NCBI GenBank assembly: GCA_937872225.1
Contig: CALMRZ010000064.1
Coordinates: forward strand, 1-64,000
DNA from: an uncultured Spirochaetota bacterium
GTDB taxonomy: Bacteria > Spirochaetota > UBA4802 > UBA5550
Direction of reading: 5' to 3'
DNA: 64,000 nucleotides
The translations under genes were made by a program, and so were the position numbers. The notes under the pieces are model-generated. The model ran no database searches, was not told the origin of the DNA, and worked only from the letters and a program-made list of their open reading frames with translations. Positions 8,477 through 16,781 of the stretch are shown here, piece after piece (positions within the stretch are counted from its first letter, which is position 1; each line of letters begins with the position of its first letter).

Positions 8477-8532
8477 TTTCCCATAGATTTATAGGCTATT
8501 GTTATATTCTACAGCCATAAATCTATGGGAAA
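8477..8532. repeat. 20-bp stem hairpin
   Basis: TTTCCCATAGATTTAT-a-GGCT (8477-8497) pairs with AGCCATAAATCTATGGGAAA (8513-8532), with one bulged base and a 15-base loop. No T run follows on either strand. It lies 24 bases beyond the stop of the minus-strand gene 8556-8864. It may be an end of a lost element, or it may stabilise or terminate that transcript. Confidence 0.45.
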
Positions 8533-8555
8533 TTATCGCAGCATCCCCGAAGCAC

Positions 8556-8864
8556 TCAATGAGGACGGCGCGACGAGCGCCGGTCCAGGGTTTCGGCAAG
8601 TATCGGGATAAGGAGCATGCCGAAGGGAAGGCAGAAAATAATCAACACCGGTATGTACATCGACAGGTGTTTGAGATGCCGCTTCAGTTCGGCCTTCTCG
8701 TCCTTCGTCCACTTTTCATCGGTGTTGACCTGCTTCATCAGGAGCCTCATGAAACCGTGTATCTGCGAAGCCTCGTTGAGGATCAATGCCCTGTGGGTGC
8801 CGATAATGTGTTTGATCAGGCTCTTCATCGGAAATACTACTGCGTCTTCATCCGCTGCCGTCAT
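8556..8864 (-). CDS. Small LETM1-like membrane protein
   Basis: 102 aa. The segment KRHLKHLSMYIPVLIIFCLP followed by FGMLLIPILAETLDRR matches the hydrophobic core of LETM1-like proteins (short bacterial versions carry a similar L-P-G/F-x-L-L-P-I-L pattern). The N-terminal half is helical and polar. AAGGG lies 5 bases before the chosen ATG; an internal ATG at residue 13 is possible. GC is back to the level of the main genes, unlike the debris to its left. Function in bacteria is not established. Confidence 0.65.
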   Translation of the reverse strand: MTAADEDAVVFPMKSLIKHIIGTHRALILNEASQIHGFMRLLMKQVNTDEKWTKDEKAELKRHLKHLSMYIPVLIIFCLPFGMLLIPILAETLDRRSSRRPH

Positions 8865-9318
8865 GTATACCCTTATATCATCATGATAGTATTATACAAT
8901 CATTTTTCGTGTAGTTAAATTCATATTTCAGACATCGCCTTTTTCAGGGCGACGAAACAGAATACAACTAAACGACCGGGCATAAGCCCTGTCATTTCGA
9001 CACGTCCCGTTTCCGCGGAATGATGCGCCCGTCCGCCCCCGGATTGAGCCGCAAAAAAAATTATTTTGATATATTATTTGACAAAAAGCGGCATTCCCAC
9101 CCTTGTGTCCGGAACGGTGGATATTCCCATGGATCCATGCATCGGCATATCTTGAATAACCCCACCATGTAAGACTTGTTTCTTTATACTATTTGATAAT
9201 ATTCGACTTGATCATATTCGACCCCGCCATTAGGCGGCAGGGACAGATATGAATAATCAAATCAAGAAACAATTCTGAGTTAATGAATAATACTAAATCA
9301 TAATAACAGGAGTATCGA
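8865..9318. other. Intergenic region upstream of the SLOG gene
   Basis: 454 bases with no convincing gene. A small stem TCGCC/GGCGA occurs near 8935-8953. The last 130 bases are AT-rich and should hold the promoter of the plus-strand gene 9319, but I cannot fix good -35/-10 boxes. Confidence 0.4.
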
Positions 9319-9873
9319 ATGGCAGACGTATCTGGATTTACTTTGTACAGCGGCGGTCACAAGGGGACCGAGGCCGAATTCGGCAGACAGGCCGAGAAAT
9401 ACGGAATGAAGGAGGTCAATTTCTCCTTTGAAGGCCACAAGATGGAACGAACCCGCGGGATACAGGTCCTGGGCCCGAAGGAGCTAGCCGAAGGCAATGT
9501 GAGCATGGAAATAGTATCCATGCGGATGGGCAGGAACTTTTCAGAAGTTGAAATGATCCGCAAGGTCATACAGTCGATCTTTCACATGGTCAACAAGGGC
9601 TTTCAGGTCTTTTCCGTGGGCTGGATCAACGATGACAACACGGTGAAAGGCGGCACCGGCTGGGGCGTCGAGCTTGCCAAGCTCTTCAACCGGCCCGTGA
9701 GCGTCTATGACCAGGACAAGAAATCATGGTTCACCTGGAACAACAACGCATGGGAGAAGGACAGCCCGGTCATATCGCACAAAACCTTCTGCGGAACCGG
9801 CACCAGGAACCTCACCGACGACGCCCGGAAGGCAATCGAGGACCTCTTCGACCGGTCTTTTTCTGCCAGGTAA
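9319..9873 (+). CDS. SLOG-fold (LOG/DprA-like Rossmann) protein
   Basis: 184 aa. The N-terminal YSGGHKGTEAEFGRQAEKYG resembles the glycine-rich nucleotide- or ligand-binding motif of the SLOG superfamily (GGxxGxE), and GGTGWGVELAKLFNRPVSVY resembles its second conserved strand-helix. A C-terminal FCGTGTRNLTDDAR may be part of the site. SLOG proteins include cytokinin-activating LOG enzymes, DprA and predicted sensors of nucleotide-derived signals; which applies here is unknown. AGGAG lies 7 bases before the ATG. It is a single-gene unit. Confidence 0.6.
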   Translation: MADVSGFTLYSGGHKGTEAEFGRQAEKYGMKEVNFSFEGHKMERTRGIQVLGPKELAEGNVSMEIVSMRMGRNFSEVEMIRKVIQSIFHMVNKGFQVFSVGWINDDNTVKGGTGWGVELAKLFNRPVSVYDQDKKSWFTWNNNAWEKDSPVISHKTFCGTGTRNLTDDARKAIEDLFDRSFSAR

Positions 9874-9958
9874 TACGATCAAGATTCACCATTCAATGAG
9901 CTAATGCTCCTGCATAATAATACGGGGGGGCGAATTGCTCACAACCACAGGGAACAGG

Positions 9959-10026
9959 GCCGCGCAGGGACTTCCTGTCCTGCGCGGCATACAACACATC
10001 CTGTGTTTAATGTTCCTTCTTTTTTT
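9959..10026 (+). terminator. Probable terminator region of the SLOG gene
   Basis: GCCGCGCAGGGAC/GTCCTGCGCGGC (9959-9988, one bulge, loop TTCCT) is followed by a small stem ACACA/TGTGT (9994-10006) and then, after 13 bases, a T7 run at 10020-10026. Spacing from the strong stem to the T run is long, so efficiency is uncertain. Confidence 0.4.
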
Positions 10027-10105
10027 AAGGACAGGATGTCCTATTTGGGCGGGTGGGTGTGAATGGTTCGCGAACCGTATTAGTAAAATGCGGTTTGATA
10101 TTAGA

Positions 10106-11239
10106 TTATTTCACATGGATGATCTTCGCGCCGTCAAACCCGTTAAACCTGGTCGTCGAGGCGGTGCTGTAGGCACCGATGTTGGTCGTGTAGAGATAGT
10201 CGCCGATCTCGAGGTTCCCCGGCAGGTGCACCGAGAGGGAAATCTTGTCGAAGCTGTCGCAGGTGGGCCCGACAACGGCGCACACCTCGCCATTCCCCCG
10301 CTTGAAGGCGGCAAAATTGGGTATCCAGTGGTCGTACACGACGCCTGAAAAGGTATGGTACACCCCGTCATTGATGTGGTAGAAGAGCTTGCCGTCCCGC
10401 CGCGCCTTACCGATTATCTCCGTGACCAGGGTGGCGGCGGTGGCGACCATGAACCTTCCCGGCTCCGCGAGGATCTCGATGTCCTCCGGGAACAGGCGGG
10501 TGAACTCCGTGTTGAGCACCCTGGCGAGCCTGTCGAAGCGCGGCGCCTGGGCGTCATAGGGCACGGGAAACCCGCCCCCGATATCGATGATGTTCAGCCC
10601 GTGTCCCTTCTTTCTGGCACCGTGGAATATCTCGGACGTTATCTCCAGGGCGGCGGTATAGTTATCGAAATTGACGCACTGGCTCCCGACATGGAAGCTC
10701 AGGCCCTCGACCTCGAGGCCCATGTCGGCGGCGCGGCTGATCAGGCCCAGGGCCTCACCCGGCTCCGCGCCGAACTTCGAGCTCATCTCCACCTGGGAGC
10801 CTATATCCGGCACCTTGAGGCGCAGCACCAGGCCGGCGGTGTCGCAGTAGTCCCGTATCTTTTTGATTTCATCGTAATTATCAAAGGTGACCAGCGGCCG
10901 GTACCGCCGTATCTTTTTCAGCGTGTCCCGGTCTTTGATGGTGTTCGAGAAAATGATCTTGTCCCAGACGTAGTGCTCCTTCTCCTTCTTATTAAAGTTC
11001 TTAACATACTCATAGACCTGCATGAACTCGTTGTAGGAAGCCACGTCGAAACTCGCCCCCTCGTTGAAGAGGGTCTTGATGATCTCCTGGTTGGAGTTGG
11101 CCTTGACCGCGTAATAACACTGGACCCGCGGGAGGTTCTTCTTGAACGCCCGGTAGTTCTCCCGTATCTTCTTATGATCGAGAATAAAGAGCGGGGTCCC
11201 GTGCTTCCGGACCAGGGGAAGCATGTCTTGTATCATCAT
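10106..11239 (-). CDS. Fold-III (alanine-racemase-like) ornithine/lysine decarboxylase
   Basis: 377 aa, PLP-dependent group IV decarboxylase. Lys46 in YYAVKAN is the PLP lysine; SFHVGSQ, GGGFP and AEPGR bind the cofactor phosphate and ring, and GPTCDSFD places the catalytic Cys327 of the ornithine decarboxylase active site. Size fits eukaryote-like ODC and the related ornithine/lysine decarboxylases. Product would be putrescine or cadaverine. Its start lies 20 bases after the stop of the deoxyhypusine-synthase-like gene, with AGGAA about 7 bases before the ATG, so the two form a polyamine operon. Ornithine versus lysine preference is not decidable by eye. Confidence 0.9.
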   Translation of the reverse strand: MMIQDMLPLVRKHGTPLFILDHKKIRENYRAFKKNLPRVQCYYAVKANSNQEIIKTLFNEGASFDVASYNEFMQVYEYVKNFNKKEKEHYVWDKIIFSNTIKDRDTLKKIRRYRPLVTFDNYDEIKKIRDYCDTAGLVLRLKVPDIGSQVEMSSKFGAEPGEALGLISRAADMGLEVEGLSFHVGSQCVNFDNYTAALEITSEIFHGARKKGHGLNIIDIGGGFPVPYDAQAPRFDRLARVLNTEFTRLFPEDIEILAEPGRFMVATAATLVTEIIGKARRDGKLFYHINDGVYHTFSGVVYDHWIPNFAAFKRGNGEVCAVVGPTCDSFDKISLSVHLPGNLEIGDYLYTTNIGAYSTASTTRFNGFDGAKIIHVK

Positions 11240-11259
11240 GCGCCGTTCCTGTAAAGGGA

Positions 11260-12444
11260 TTAAGCCAGCAGACCGGCCATGAGCTTTTTCAGCTCTTCCA
11301 CTTCCTTGTTGTTCTCAAGATAGGACTTGATCAGCTTCTGATGCAGCTCCTCTCCCCGGTCGTAGAGCCGCTTCAGCTTCTTCGGCTTCGCCGCCCGGCA
11401 GACGTAGGCGACCATGAGGGGCACCGCCACGGTCACGTCGAGGTAGGCCGTCACGGTCTCGTCCAGCTTGGTCGGGTCGATCTTGCCCCAGCTTGCCGCC
11501 TCGCTGGGGGGCGCCCCGGACAGTCCGCCGGTGTCGGGCCGGGCGTCGGTGATGTTGATGTCGTAGTCCTGCCCCACTTCGGGTATCATCAGCACTTCCT
11601 GTATCTGGGGCTCCGTCTGGAGCATGAAGTTCTTCGGGCTGCCGCCGCCGACCAGGATGACGCCGGTCTTGCCCTTCTCGTAGTTCTTCGCGTTCAGGAT
11701 GATGGCGGTCGAGTCATTGACGTCGATGCTCGGGTTGATCTTCAGCCTGAACTTGTCCGCGAGCCCGGCCGCCTCGGCAAGGAGCTCGAGGCCGGCCACG
11801 TTCATGCCTATCGTCGAGTCCCCCGGCGAGGAGGTGAAAACGGGGATGCCGTTCCGGTAGGCGGCCGCGAGGATGCTCACTTCGCCCAGTCCGTTCTTCT
11901 TCTCATGATCGTCCAGCACCTTGCCCAGGTGGTGATAGAATTCCCGGGTACCCATCTCCTTCTGGAACTCGGGCCGGAGCATGATGCGCCGCAGTATCCG
12001 GTCGGTCTCCATGAGGACGTCCTCGTAATCGAAAAGGATGTCGTAGATGCGGGTCACGCCCTTGTCGCGCAGGTCCGTGTCGTCAACGGTGTGGCTCCCC
12101 CGGTACATCGGCAGGTTGAAGGCGAAATGCAGGTCATGGTACATATTGGCGCCGGTGGCCACGATCCAGTCGACATACCCGTGGTTCATGAGAGGTATGA
12201 TCGCCGAGGGCCCCAGGCCGGCCGGCGTCAGGGCGCCGGCAAGGCTCAGGCCCACGGTGACGTCGTCCTGCGAGTAGCGGTCTTTCAGGAGCTGGCAGGC
12301 GGCGCGGAGGCGGCCGCCGTTGTAGGCGTCCATATTGTCAATCAGCGTCACGATATCGGTGTCTTTCGATATGGGCTTCGGAAGAATGCGTTTTCCCGAA
12401 AGATAGCGTTCCTTGCCGGGACAGCTGTTTTTGTCGTGTTTCAT
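11260..12444 (-). CDS. Deoxyhypusine-synthase-family enzyme (probably homospermidine- or polyamine-forming)
   Basis: 394 aa. NAD-dependent aminobutyl transferase family. Features: TVGLSLAGALTPAGLG near 64, DWIVATGANMYHD near 93, and VGGGSPKN with Lys271 at the place of the lysine that carries the aminobutyl group in eukaryotic enzymes. DARPDTGGLSGAPPSEAASWGK matches the NAD-site region with an insert also known in bacterial homologues. Bacteria lack eIF5A, so the acceptor is more likely putrescine or another amine; the adjacent decarboxylase gene supports that. I use ATG 12444 because GAGG sits 7 bases before it; in-frame starts at 12447 and 12462 exist. Confidence 0.85.
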   Translation of the reverse strand: MKHDKNSCPGKERYLSGKRILPKPISKDTDIVTLIDNMDAYNGGRLRAACQLLKDRYSQDDVTVGLSLAGALTPAGLGPSAIIPLMNHGYVDWIVATGANMYHDLHFAFNLPMYRGSHTVDDTDLRDKGVTRIYDILFDYEDVLMETDRILRRIMLRPEFQKEMGTREFYHHLGKVLDDHEKKNGLGEVSILAAAYRNGIPVFTSSPGDSTIGMNVAGLELLAEAAGLADKFRLKINPSIDVNDSTAIILNAKNYEKGKTGVILVGGGSPKNFMLQTEPQIQEVLMIPEVGQDYDINITDARPDTGGLSGAPPSEAASWGKIDPTKLDETVTAYLDVTVAVPLMVAYVCRAAKPKKLKRLYDRGEELHQKLIKSYLENNKEVEELKKLMAGLLA

Positions 12445-12553
12445 CATGCATCCTCTATTCAATAATTATTGATATATGCCTATAAAAAGCCTTATACAGT
12501 GTCAAGAACATATGGTGAATGAACGGATGAAAAAACAACAAGCAATGTTACAA

Positions 12554-12652
12554 GGCCGGCGGCTATCGCCGCGAGAAGGCGACAAGGATGTCGCCGATTC
12601 CGCCGAGTCAACAGGATGTTATACGAGGCGGACGAGCGGGATAGCCCCGGCC
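12554..12652. repeat. Nested-hairpin intergenic element, copy 1
   Basis: Outer arms GGCCGG-c-GGCTATC (12554-12567) and GATAGCCCCGGCC (12640-12652) enclose a stem GGCGACA/TGTCGCC (12578-12595) and a longer stem TCCGCC/GGCGGA (12599-12632) that itself contains AACA/TGTT (12610-12620). The right half from 12592 recurs at 20932-20995. This is either a REP-like palindromic element or the gene for a structured RNA. It lies in the 240-base gap between the divergent-facing ends of the polyamine operon promoter and the barrel gene. Confidence 0.6.
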
Positions 12653-12683
12653 ATAAAAATCGAAACTACTTAAGTGCGAGTTT

Positions 12684-14231
12684 TTAAAACACCAGCTTTA
12701 CCGAAACCTCGGTGGTGAAGTAGTTCCCGTACACCGTGTACTCCCTGTTCGTCTTGCCCACGAACCCGTTGACCATAAGGTTCAGGGTCATGTCGTAAAA
12801 GGGAGCGTAGGTTATCATGCCCGATATGATGGACGACTGGTCCTGGATGTTCACGACGCAGTTGACCATGGAGGAGAGATCCTCCACGAACATCTGCCGA
12901 ATGGTGATGAAAAGACCGGCATAGTATTTACCGTAGTAGTTCGGCGCGTACAGTCCGCCGGACAGGAAATAACCCGTGGTCAGGATGTCCCTTTCGAACA
13001 TGTTACGGTCGTAACCGGCATGATTGTAGAAAACCTCCGCGTCGAAGCGTATCCGGTCCTTGACGTCAAGCACCTCGAAGCCCCTGCCGAAGCCGAAGCT
13101 CGCCTTCCCGATCCATTTTCCACGGACCCGGTAATCCATCACGTTGCTGCCGGGCGTCGTGACCAGGTAGAGCATCTCGGCCGGAAGCGACGGAAAAAGG
13201 CCGGTTATGTACCAGGGATAGACCCTGAGACGCCGCACATTGTCGCCGTAGGAGAGGCTCGCCTCGCCGTGGACGTCCAGGGTGAAAACGCGGGAGGTGA
13301 AATCGAAGCCGTAGACCGGCACGTTGTGGTTTTTAAGCAGCACTGAAAGGGCCATCTCGGTGTTCAGGAACAGCACTTCCACCTTGTTGGCCATGCTGAT
13401 GTCGCTCAGGTGGCGGGCCTTGTTCATGTTGATGAAGGAATAGATATTGGCCCTGGTGCCGAAGGGAACATGGACCTTCAGCCCATAGGTCCCCTGCCGC
13501 ACCTGAGACGAGTCAAGGATGTTTTTTTTATCGATGTTGATCAGGTCCGTCGGCGTCCAGAGGTACCCGACGCCCCACTTCACCACCTGTTTCCCAAGGC
13601 GGAAATAGACGCGCCTCGCGATGTTCACATCGAGGAAAATCTCGTTTATGTCAAAGACCGCGTTGACCTTCTCCGCGACCATCATGTCCGCCTTGGTGAA
13701 ATAGGCCGGTATCCCCAGGTATGCCAGGGGCACCTGCACTATGCGGGATTTCGGCATGCCTGCCGGATAGTAATCGGCGGAAAGGTTCACATAGCCCCTG
13801 ATACCCTTGAGGAGACGGACATCAAGGCCGAAATTGCCCTGGAAATAGGAAAGAAAATTGCTGGTATCGATCACCTGGAGGTCCCGGAGCATGCTGGCAC
13901 GTTTGTAATTGACGCTGGTCCGGGAATTGAGGAAACCGTTGAAGCTGACCGATTTCTTTTCCATTGTCTCGGAAAGGGTGTCGTCCTTTACCCTGTCGCT
14001 CGGCGTGACCGTGTCCCCGCCGCTGAAAATGTCATCCTCCTGGCTTTTGGCGCCGTCTTTATCCTTCTGGGCGACCTTACGGCGCCCCTCGTCTCCCGGG
14101 GCCTCAAGGAAATACTCGCCGTCGGTCATGATGGCGGCGGCATGGCGAACGCCAATTGCCGTAAACCCGCATACTGCCAGGACCGTGAGAGCGAACACCC
14201 ATTGTTTCCGCATGACCATTGCCGTGACCAT
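12684..14231 (-). CDS. Outer-membrane beta-barrel protein ending the Lol-like export operon
   Basis: 515 aa. Signal peptide in the first 33 residues, a charged low-complexity linker to about 85, then many alternating amphipathic strands and a C-terminal VSVKLVF, a typical barrel-assembly end with terminal Phe. The motif FRLGKQVVKWGVGYLWTPTD resembles porin-like proteins that often sit beside LolA-like genes. It starts 4 bases after the LolA-like stop and is the last of five genes. The ATG at 14231 is used; ATGs at 14219 and 14213 are possible. Probable outer-membrane receiver or exit of the system; substrate unknown. Confidence 0.75.
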   Translation of the reverse strand: MVTAMVMRKQWVFALTVLAVCGFTAIGVRHAAAIMTDGEYFLEAPGDEGRRKVAQKDKDGAKSQEDDIFSGGDTVTPSDRVKDDTLSETMEKKSVSFNGFLNSRTSVNYKRASMLRDLQVIDTSNFLSYFQGNFGLDVRLLKGIRGYVNLSADYYPAGMPKSRIVQVPLAYLGIPAYFTKADMMVAEKVNAVFDINEIFLDVNIARRVYFRLGKQVVKWGVGYLWTPTDLINIDKKNILDSSQVRQGTYGLKVHVPFGTRANIYSFINMNKARHLSDISMANKVEVLFLNTEMALSVLLKNHNVPVYGFDFTSRVFTLDVHGEASLSYGDNVRRLRVYPWYITGLFPSLPAEMLYLVTTPGSNVMDYRVRGKWIGKASFGFGRGFEVLDVKDRIRFDAEVFYNHAGYDRNMFERDILTTGYFLSGGLYAPNYYGKYYAGLFITIRQMFVEDLSSMVNCVVNIQDQSSIISGMITYAPFYDMTLNLMVNGFVGKTNREYTVYGNYFTTEVSVKLVF

Positions 14232-14235
14232 CCCC

Positions 14236-15003
14236 CTACTTGCTCAGGTTCTCGAGGTACGCCTTGGTGAAGATCCTCGGATCGAGCTTCTGCGTCGAGA
14301 TGCCGGAAAGCTCCACGATGCTTTTATTGCCTTTTTCGAATTCATCGATGTATATGTGCTGGATCGGGATGTACTTGCCGTCGATCTGGGTCCATTTCGG
14401 ATAATAGGCCGTCTGCATCAGCGTTCCCGACAGGGAGTAGGACTGGACCTTCAGCATGAGGAAGTTGTCCCGCTGGACCCAGTAGACCTGTTTCGGATAG
14501 GTCACGTCATTGACCTTCGCCAGGAGGGTGAACTTGTACACCGGCTTCTTGCCGAGCACTTCCTCCTCGACGATTTCAGCGCCGTTTGCCCCGGTGAGTG
14601 GCCGGTACAGGTCCACCAGCTTCCGCTTTTCGAAGTCGCCGCCCTTGGCGTCGGTGCCCATGATGCTCTCGTCGCGGCTGATATGCTGGAAGGTACGCGT
14701 GTTCTGCCGGTACATCCAGAAGTTTTCGCCGACGCGGAGGTAGCCGTTCCCCTTTTCCGTGTCCGGTTCGAGGACAACAATGAGGAACTCGTCGGTCACG
14801 TCACGCCTGAAATAGAGAAAGGCGTAATTCTTGATCCCCTGCCGGGCCTTGTTCTGCACGATCGTCGCCTTGACCGATATGTCGCCGATCTGCTCCATCA
14901 TGTCGTCCATCTTCTTCATGATATCGCTGGCTCTCGGCGCCGCCTGGACGCCTGTCACGGCCAGGAGCATGATAAAAAACGGCGCGCAACTCTTCCATCT
15001 CAT
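14236..15003 (-). CDS. LolA-like periplasmic outer-membrane lipoprotein-sorting protein
   Basis: 255 aa. A signal peptide (ending VQA-AP) is followed by the half-barrel fold of the lipoprotein-sorting LolA/LolB-like superfamily: DISVKATIVQ, the conserved YLRVGENFWMYRQNTRTFQ near 90, and a late VYWVQRDNFLMLKVQSYS. Such proteins ferry hydrophobic cargo between membranes. An ATG at 15021 overlaps the upstream stop as TAATG, but GGGAG lies 7 bases before the ATG at 15003, which I prefer. It lies between an FtsX-like permease and a barrel, so cargo hand-over from inner to outer membrane is the natural reading. Confidence 0.82.
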   Translation of the reverse strand: MRWKSCAPFFIMLLAVTGVQAAPRASDIMKKMDDMMEQIGDISVKATIVQNKARQGIKNYAFLYFRRDVTDEFLIVVLEPDTEKGNGYLRVGENFWMYRQNTRTFQHISRDESIMGTDAKGGDFEKRKLVDLYRPLTGANGAEIVEEEVLGKKPVYKFTLLAKVNDVTYPKQVYWVQRDNFLMLKVQSYSLSGTLMQTAYYPKWTQIDGKYIPIQHIYIDEFEKGNKSIVELSGISTQKLDPRIFTKAYLENLSK

Positions 15004-15020
15004 GACTTTCTCCCTGATCA

Positions 15021-16772
15021 TTATTCGAAATGCCCCAGGGCCTCTACCGCGGAAAGATTTGAGGCCCTCCTGGCCGGGAAATACGCCGTCAGACCGGCCA
15101 GGATGATTATAACCGCGAAGCTCCGTATGATTGAAAACGCGGTCGGGTAAAAATAAAGCCGCTGGTTAACCAGGAGTATCGACAGCACGCTGTCGGTGTT
15201 TATGGTGAAAAGACCCAGGACCCACATCATGATAAAGGCCATGATGATCCCGGCAAGGCACGCGAAGGCGGTGAGCAGAACGATCTCAGTTATAAACAGG
15301 TACTTGACGTCGGCCCTCTGCATGCCGATGGCGCGCACGGTGCCGATCTCCCGGGTCCGCTCCCGGATCGTCATGCGCAGGGTGTTGAGCACGCCGATCA
15401 GGATGATGAAAAACAGGATAAGGCCGGCGACCACCGCCACCATGTTCAGGGCTCCCTCCAACTGGAGGATCTGATCCGCGGTTTCGTACATGGTGTTAAT
15501 GTCAAGCCAGGGCCCCTTCCATTTCGTCTTGGTCATCTTCGAGAGCTTCTTCTGCATGTCCTCGTGCGTCGCGGTCCTGGGAAGGAGCCTCCATTCCGGC
15601 GCAAACACCTTCGCAAGGGCCGATTTCCCGTCGGGAATATAGGCGTCCCTGATATCCTTCGGGTCCCCGGGGAGGTTCTCCCGATACGTCTTGTAGAAGG
15701 TCTTCTCGTTCATGAGGACGATGTTCTTCGCCGGCATGGCGCCGGAGCCGAAAACGCCGGTCACCGTGTAGTTGTTCTCGGTCACGATGCCGCCGAACTT
15801 GTTTTTATACCGGTACCTTACGGGGTCCCCTTTTTTCAGTCCGAGCGACGACGCGAGGCTTTTGCTGACGACGACGCCCTTCTCGCTTTTTTCTTCCGGA
15901 AGGGCGCCGGAGAGGATTGGTACGTGCTTATCCATCACCGATACGGCCTCTCTGTTCCTTGAATATCCAAGGGCCGTCGCCGGCGCGGTCTTTTTTTTAA
16001 ATACCATTTCTCCGTATATGACGGCAACTCCGGGCTGCAGGGCCGCATGCAGTTTGTCGGCCGCCTTTATCGCAATGGCAGGATTGTTGAGCTTTTTGAA
16101 ACTGACGTAGAGCGCTCCGGTCTCGTGGTCCCTGTACCCGAGGAGCGCCTTTATATCCTTCTGCTTGAGAAACATGACCATCTCTTCGAACATGTTGCTC
16201 GACCTGATGATGGCGGCCACCGTCAGCCGCGCGCTCTGCTGCTGCCCCGAAATGGTCTGCATCCGCGCCTTGATGACGTCGCCGCACTTCACACCGAGGC
16301 TCTTCGCCTTTGATGAGTAGACCAGCACCGGGTTCTCGAGCCTGTCGCCGGTGAAGTCCCTGATGTTGCCCTCCACAATATTCTGTCCGAAGTAATCATA
16401 AAACTCCTGGTCTATTTCCGTGTTGACGATGATGGCGTTGTCGCCCTTGGCGTTTCCGATGACCCGGGAAAAGACCCCGATGGCCTCCCAGACCTTGTCG
16501 ATGCCCTCGACGTTCGCCTTGATCAGCCCGATGAAACGGTCCTTGTCCCGGATCACCCGCTTCTGCTTGTTGCTTTCTTCCATCGCGGTCAGGTTCATGT
16601 GGCCGGCCATGTACACGATCAGCCTGTTGAAGAGCGTGTCCGATATGCCGTAGGAGAAGGCGTTGGCCATGACGAGGATCATCATGCCGAAGCCGATGGC
16701 GATCCCGAGAAAGGCGTTCCTTCTCTTCTGCCGCAGCAGGTTCCTCAGGCTCAATGACAGTATCAGTTTCAT
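15021..16772 (-). CDS. FtsX/LolE-like ABC transporter permease (second)
   Basis: 583 aa. One N-terminal transmembrane helix after SLRNLLRQKRRNAFLGIAIG, a large periplasmic domain of about 370 residues, then three C-terminal helices containing LRMTIRERTREIGTVRAIGM, the coupling-helix motif typical of the MacB/LolC/LolE family, and a final RRASNLSAVEALGHFE. It is longer than most LolC/E proteins. It starts 9 bases after the first permease's stop and probably pairs with it as a heterodimer driven by the LolD-like ATPase. Confidence 0.88.
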   Translation of the reverse strand: MKLILSLSLRNLLRQKRRNAFLGIAIGFGMMILVMANAFSYGISDTLFNRLIVYMAGHMNLTAMEESNKQKRVIRDKDRFIGLIKANVEGIDKVWEAIGVFSRVIGNAKGDNAIIVNTEIDQEFYDYFGQNIVEGNIRDFTGDRLENPVLVYSSKAKSLGVKCGDVIKARMQTISGQQQSARLTVAAIIRSSNMFEEMVMFLKQKDIKALLGYRDHETGALYVSFKKLNNPAIAIKAADKLHAALQPGVAVIYGEMVFKKKTAPATALGYSRNREAVSVMDKHVPILSGALPEEKSEKGVVVSKSLASSLGLKKGDPVRYRYKNKFGGIVTENNYTVTGVFGSGAMPAKNIVLMNEKTFYKTYRENLPGDPKDIRDAYIPDGKSALAKVFAPEWRLLPRTATHEDMQKKLSKMTKTKWKGPWLDINTMYETADQILQLEGALNMVAVVAGLILFFIILIGVLNTLRMTIRERTREIGTVRAIGMQRADVKYLFITEIVLLTAFACLAGIIMAFIMMWVLGLFTINTDSVLSILLVNQRLYFYPTAFSIIRSFAVIIILAGLTAYFPARRASNLSAVEALGHFE

Positions 16773-16781
16773 GGCGGCCTC

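Noticed and set aside
8346-8500. Minus-strand open frame of about 55 codons with GNHLKGRADFLYSDREQEWF, possibly the end of a transposase or phage protein
   Set aside because: No start codon, no ribosome site and no family that I recognise; it may be one more decayed fragment but cannot be supported as a feature.
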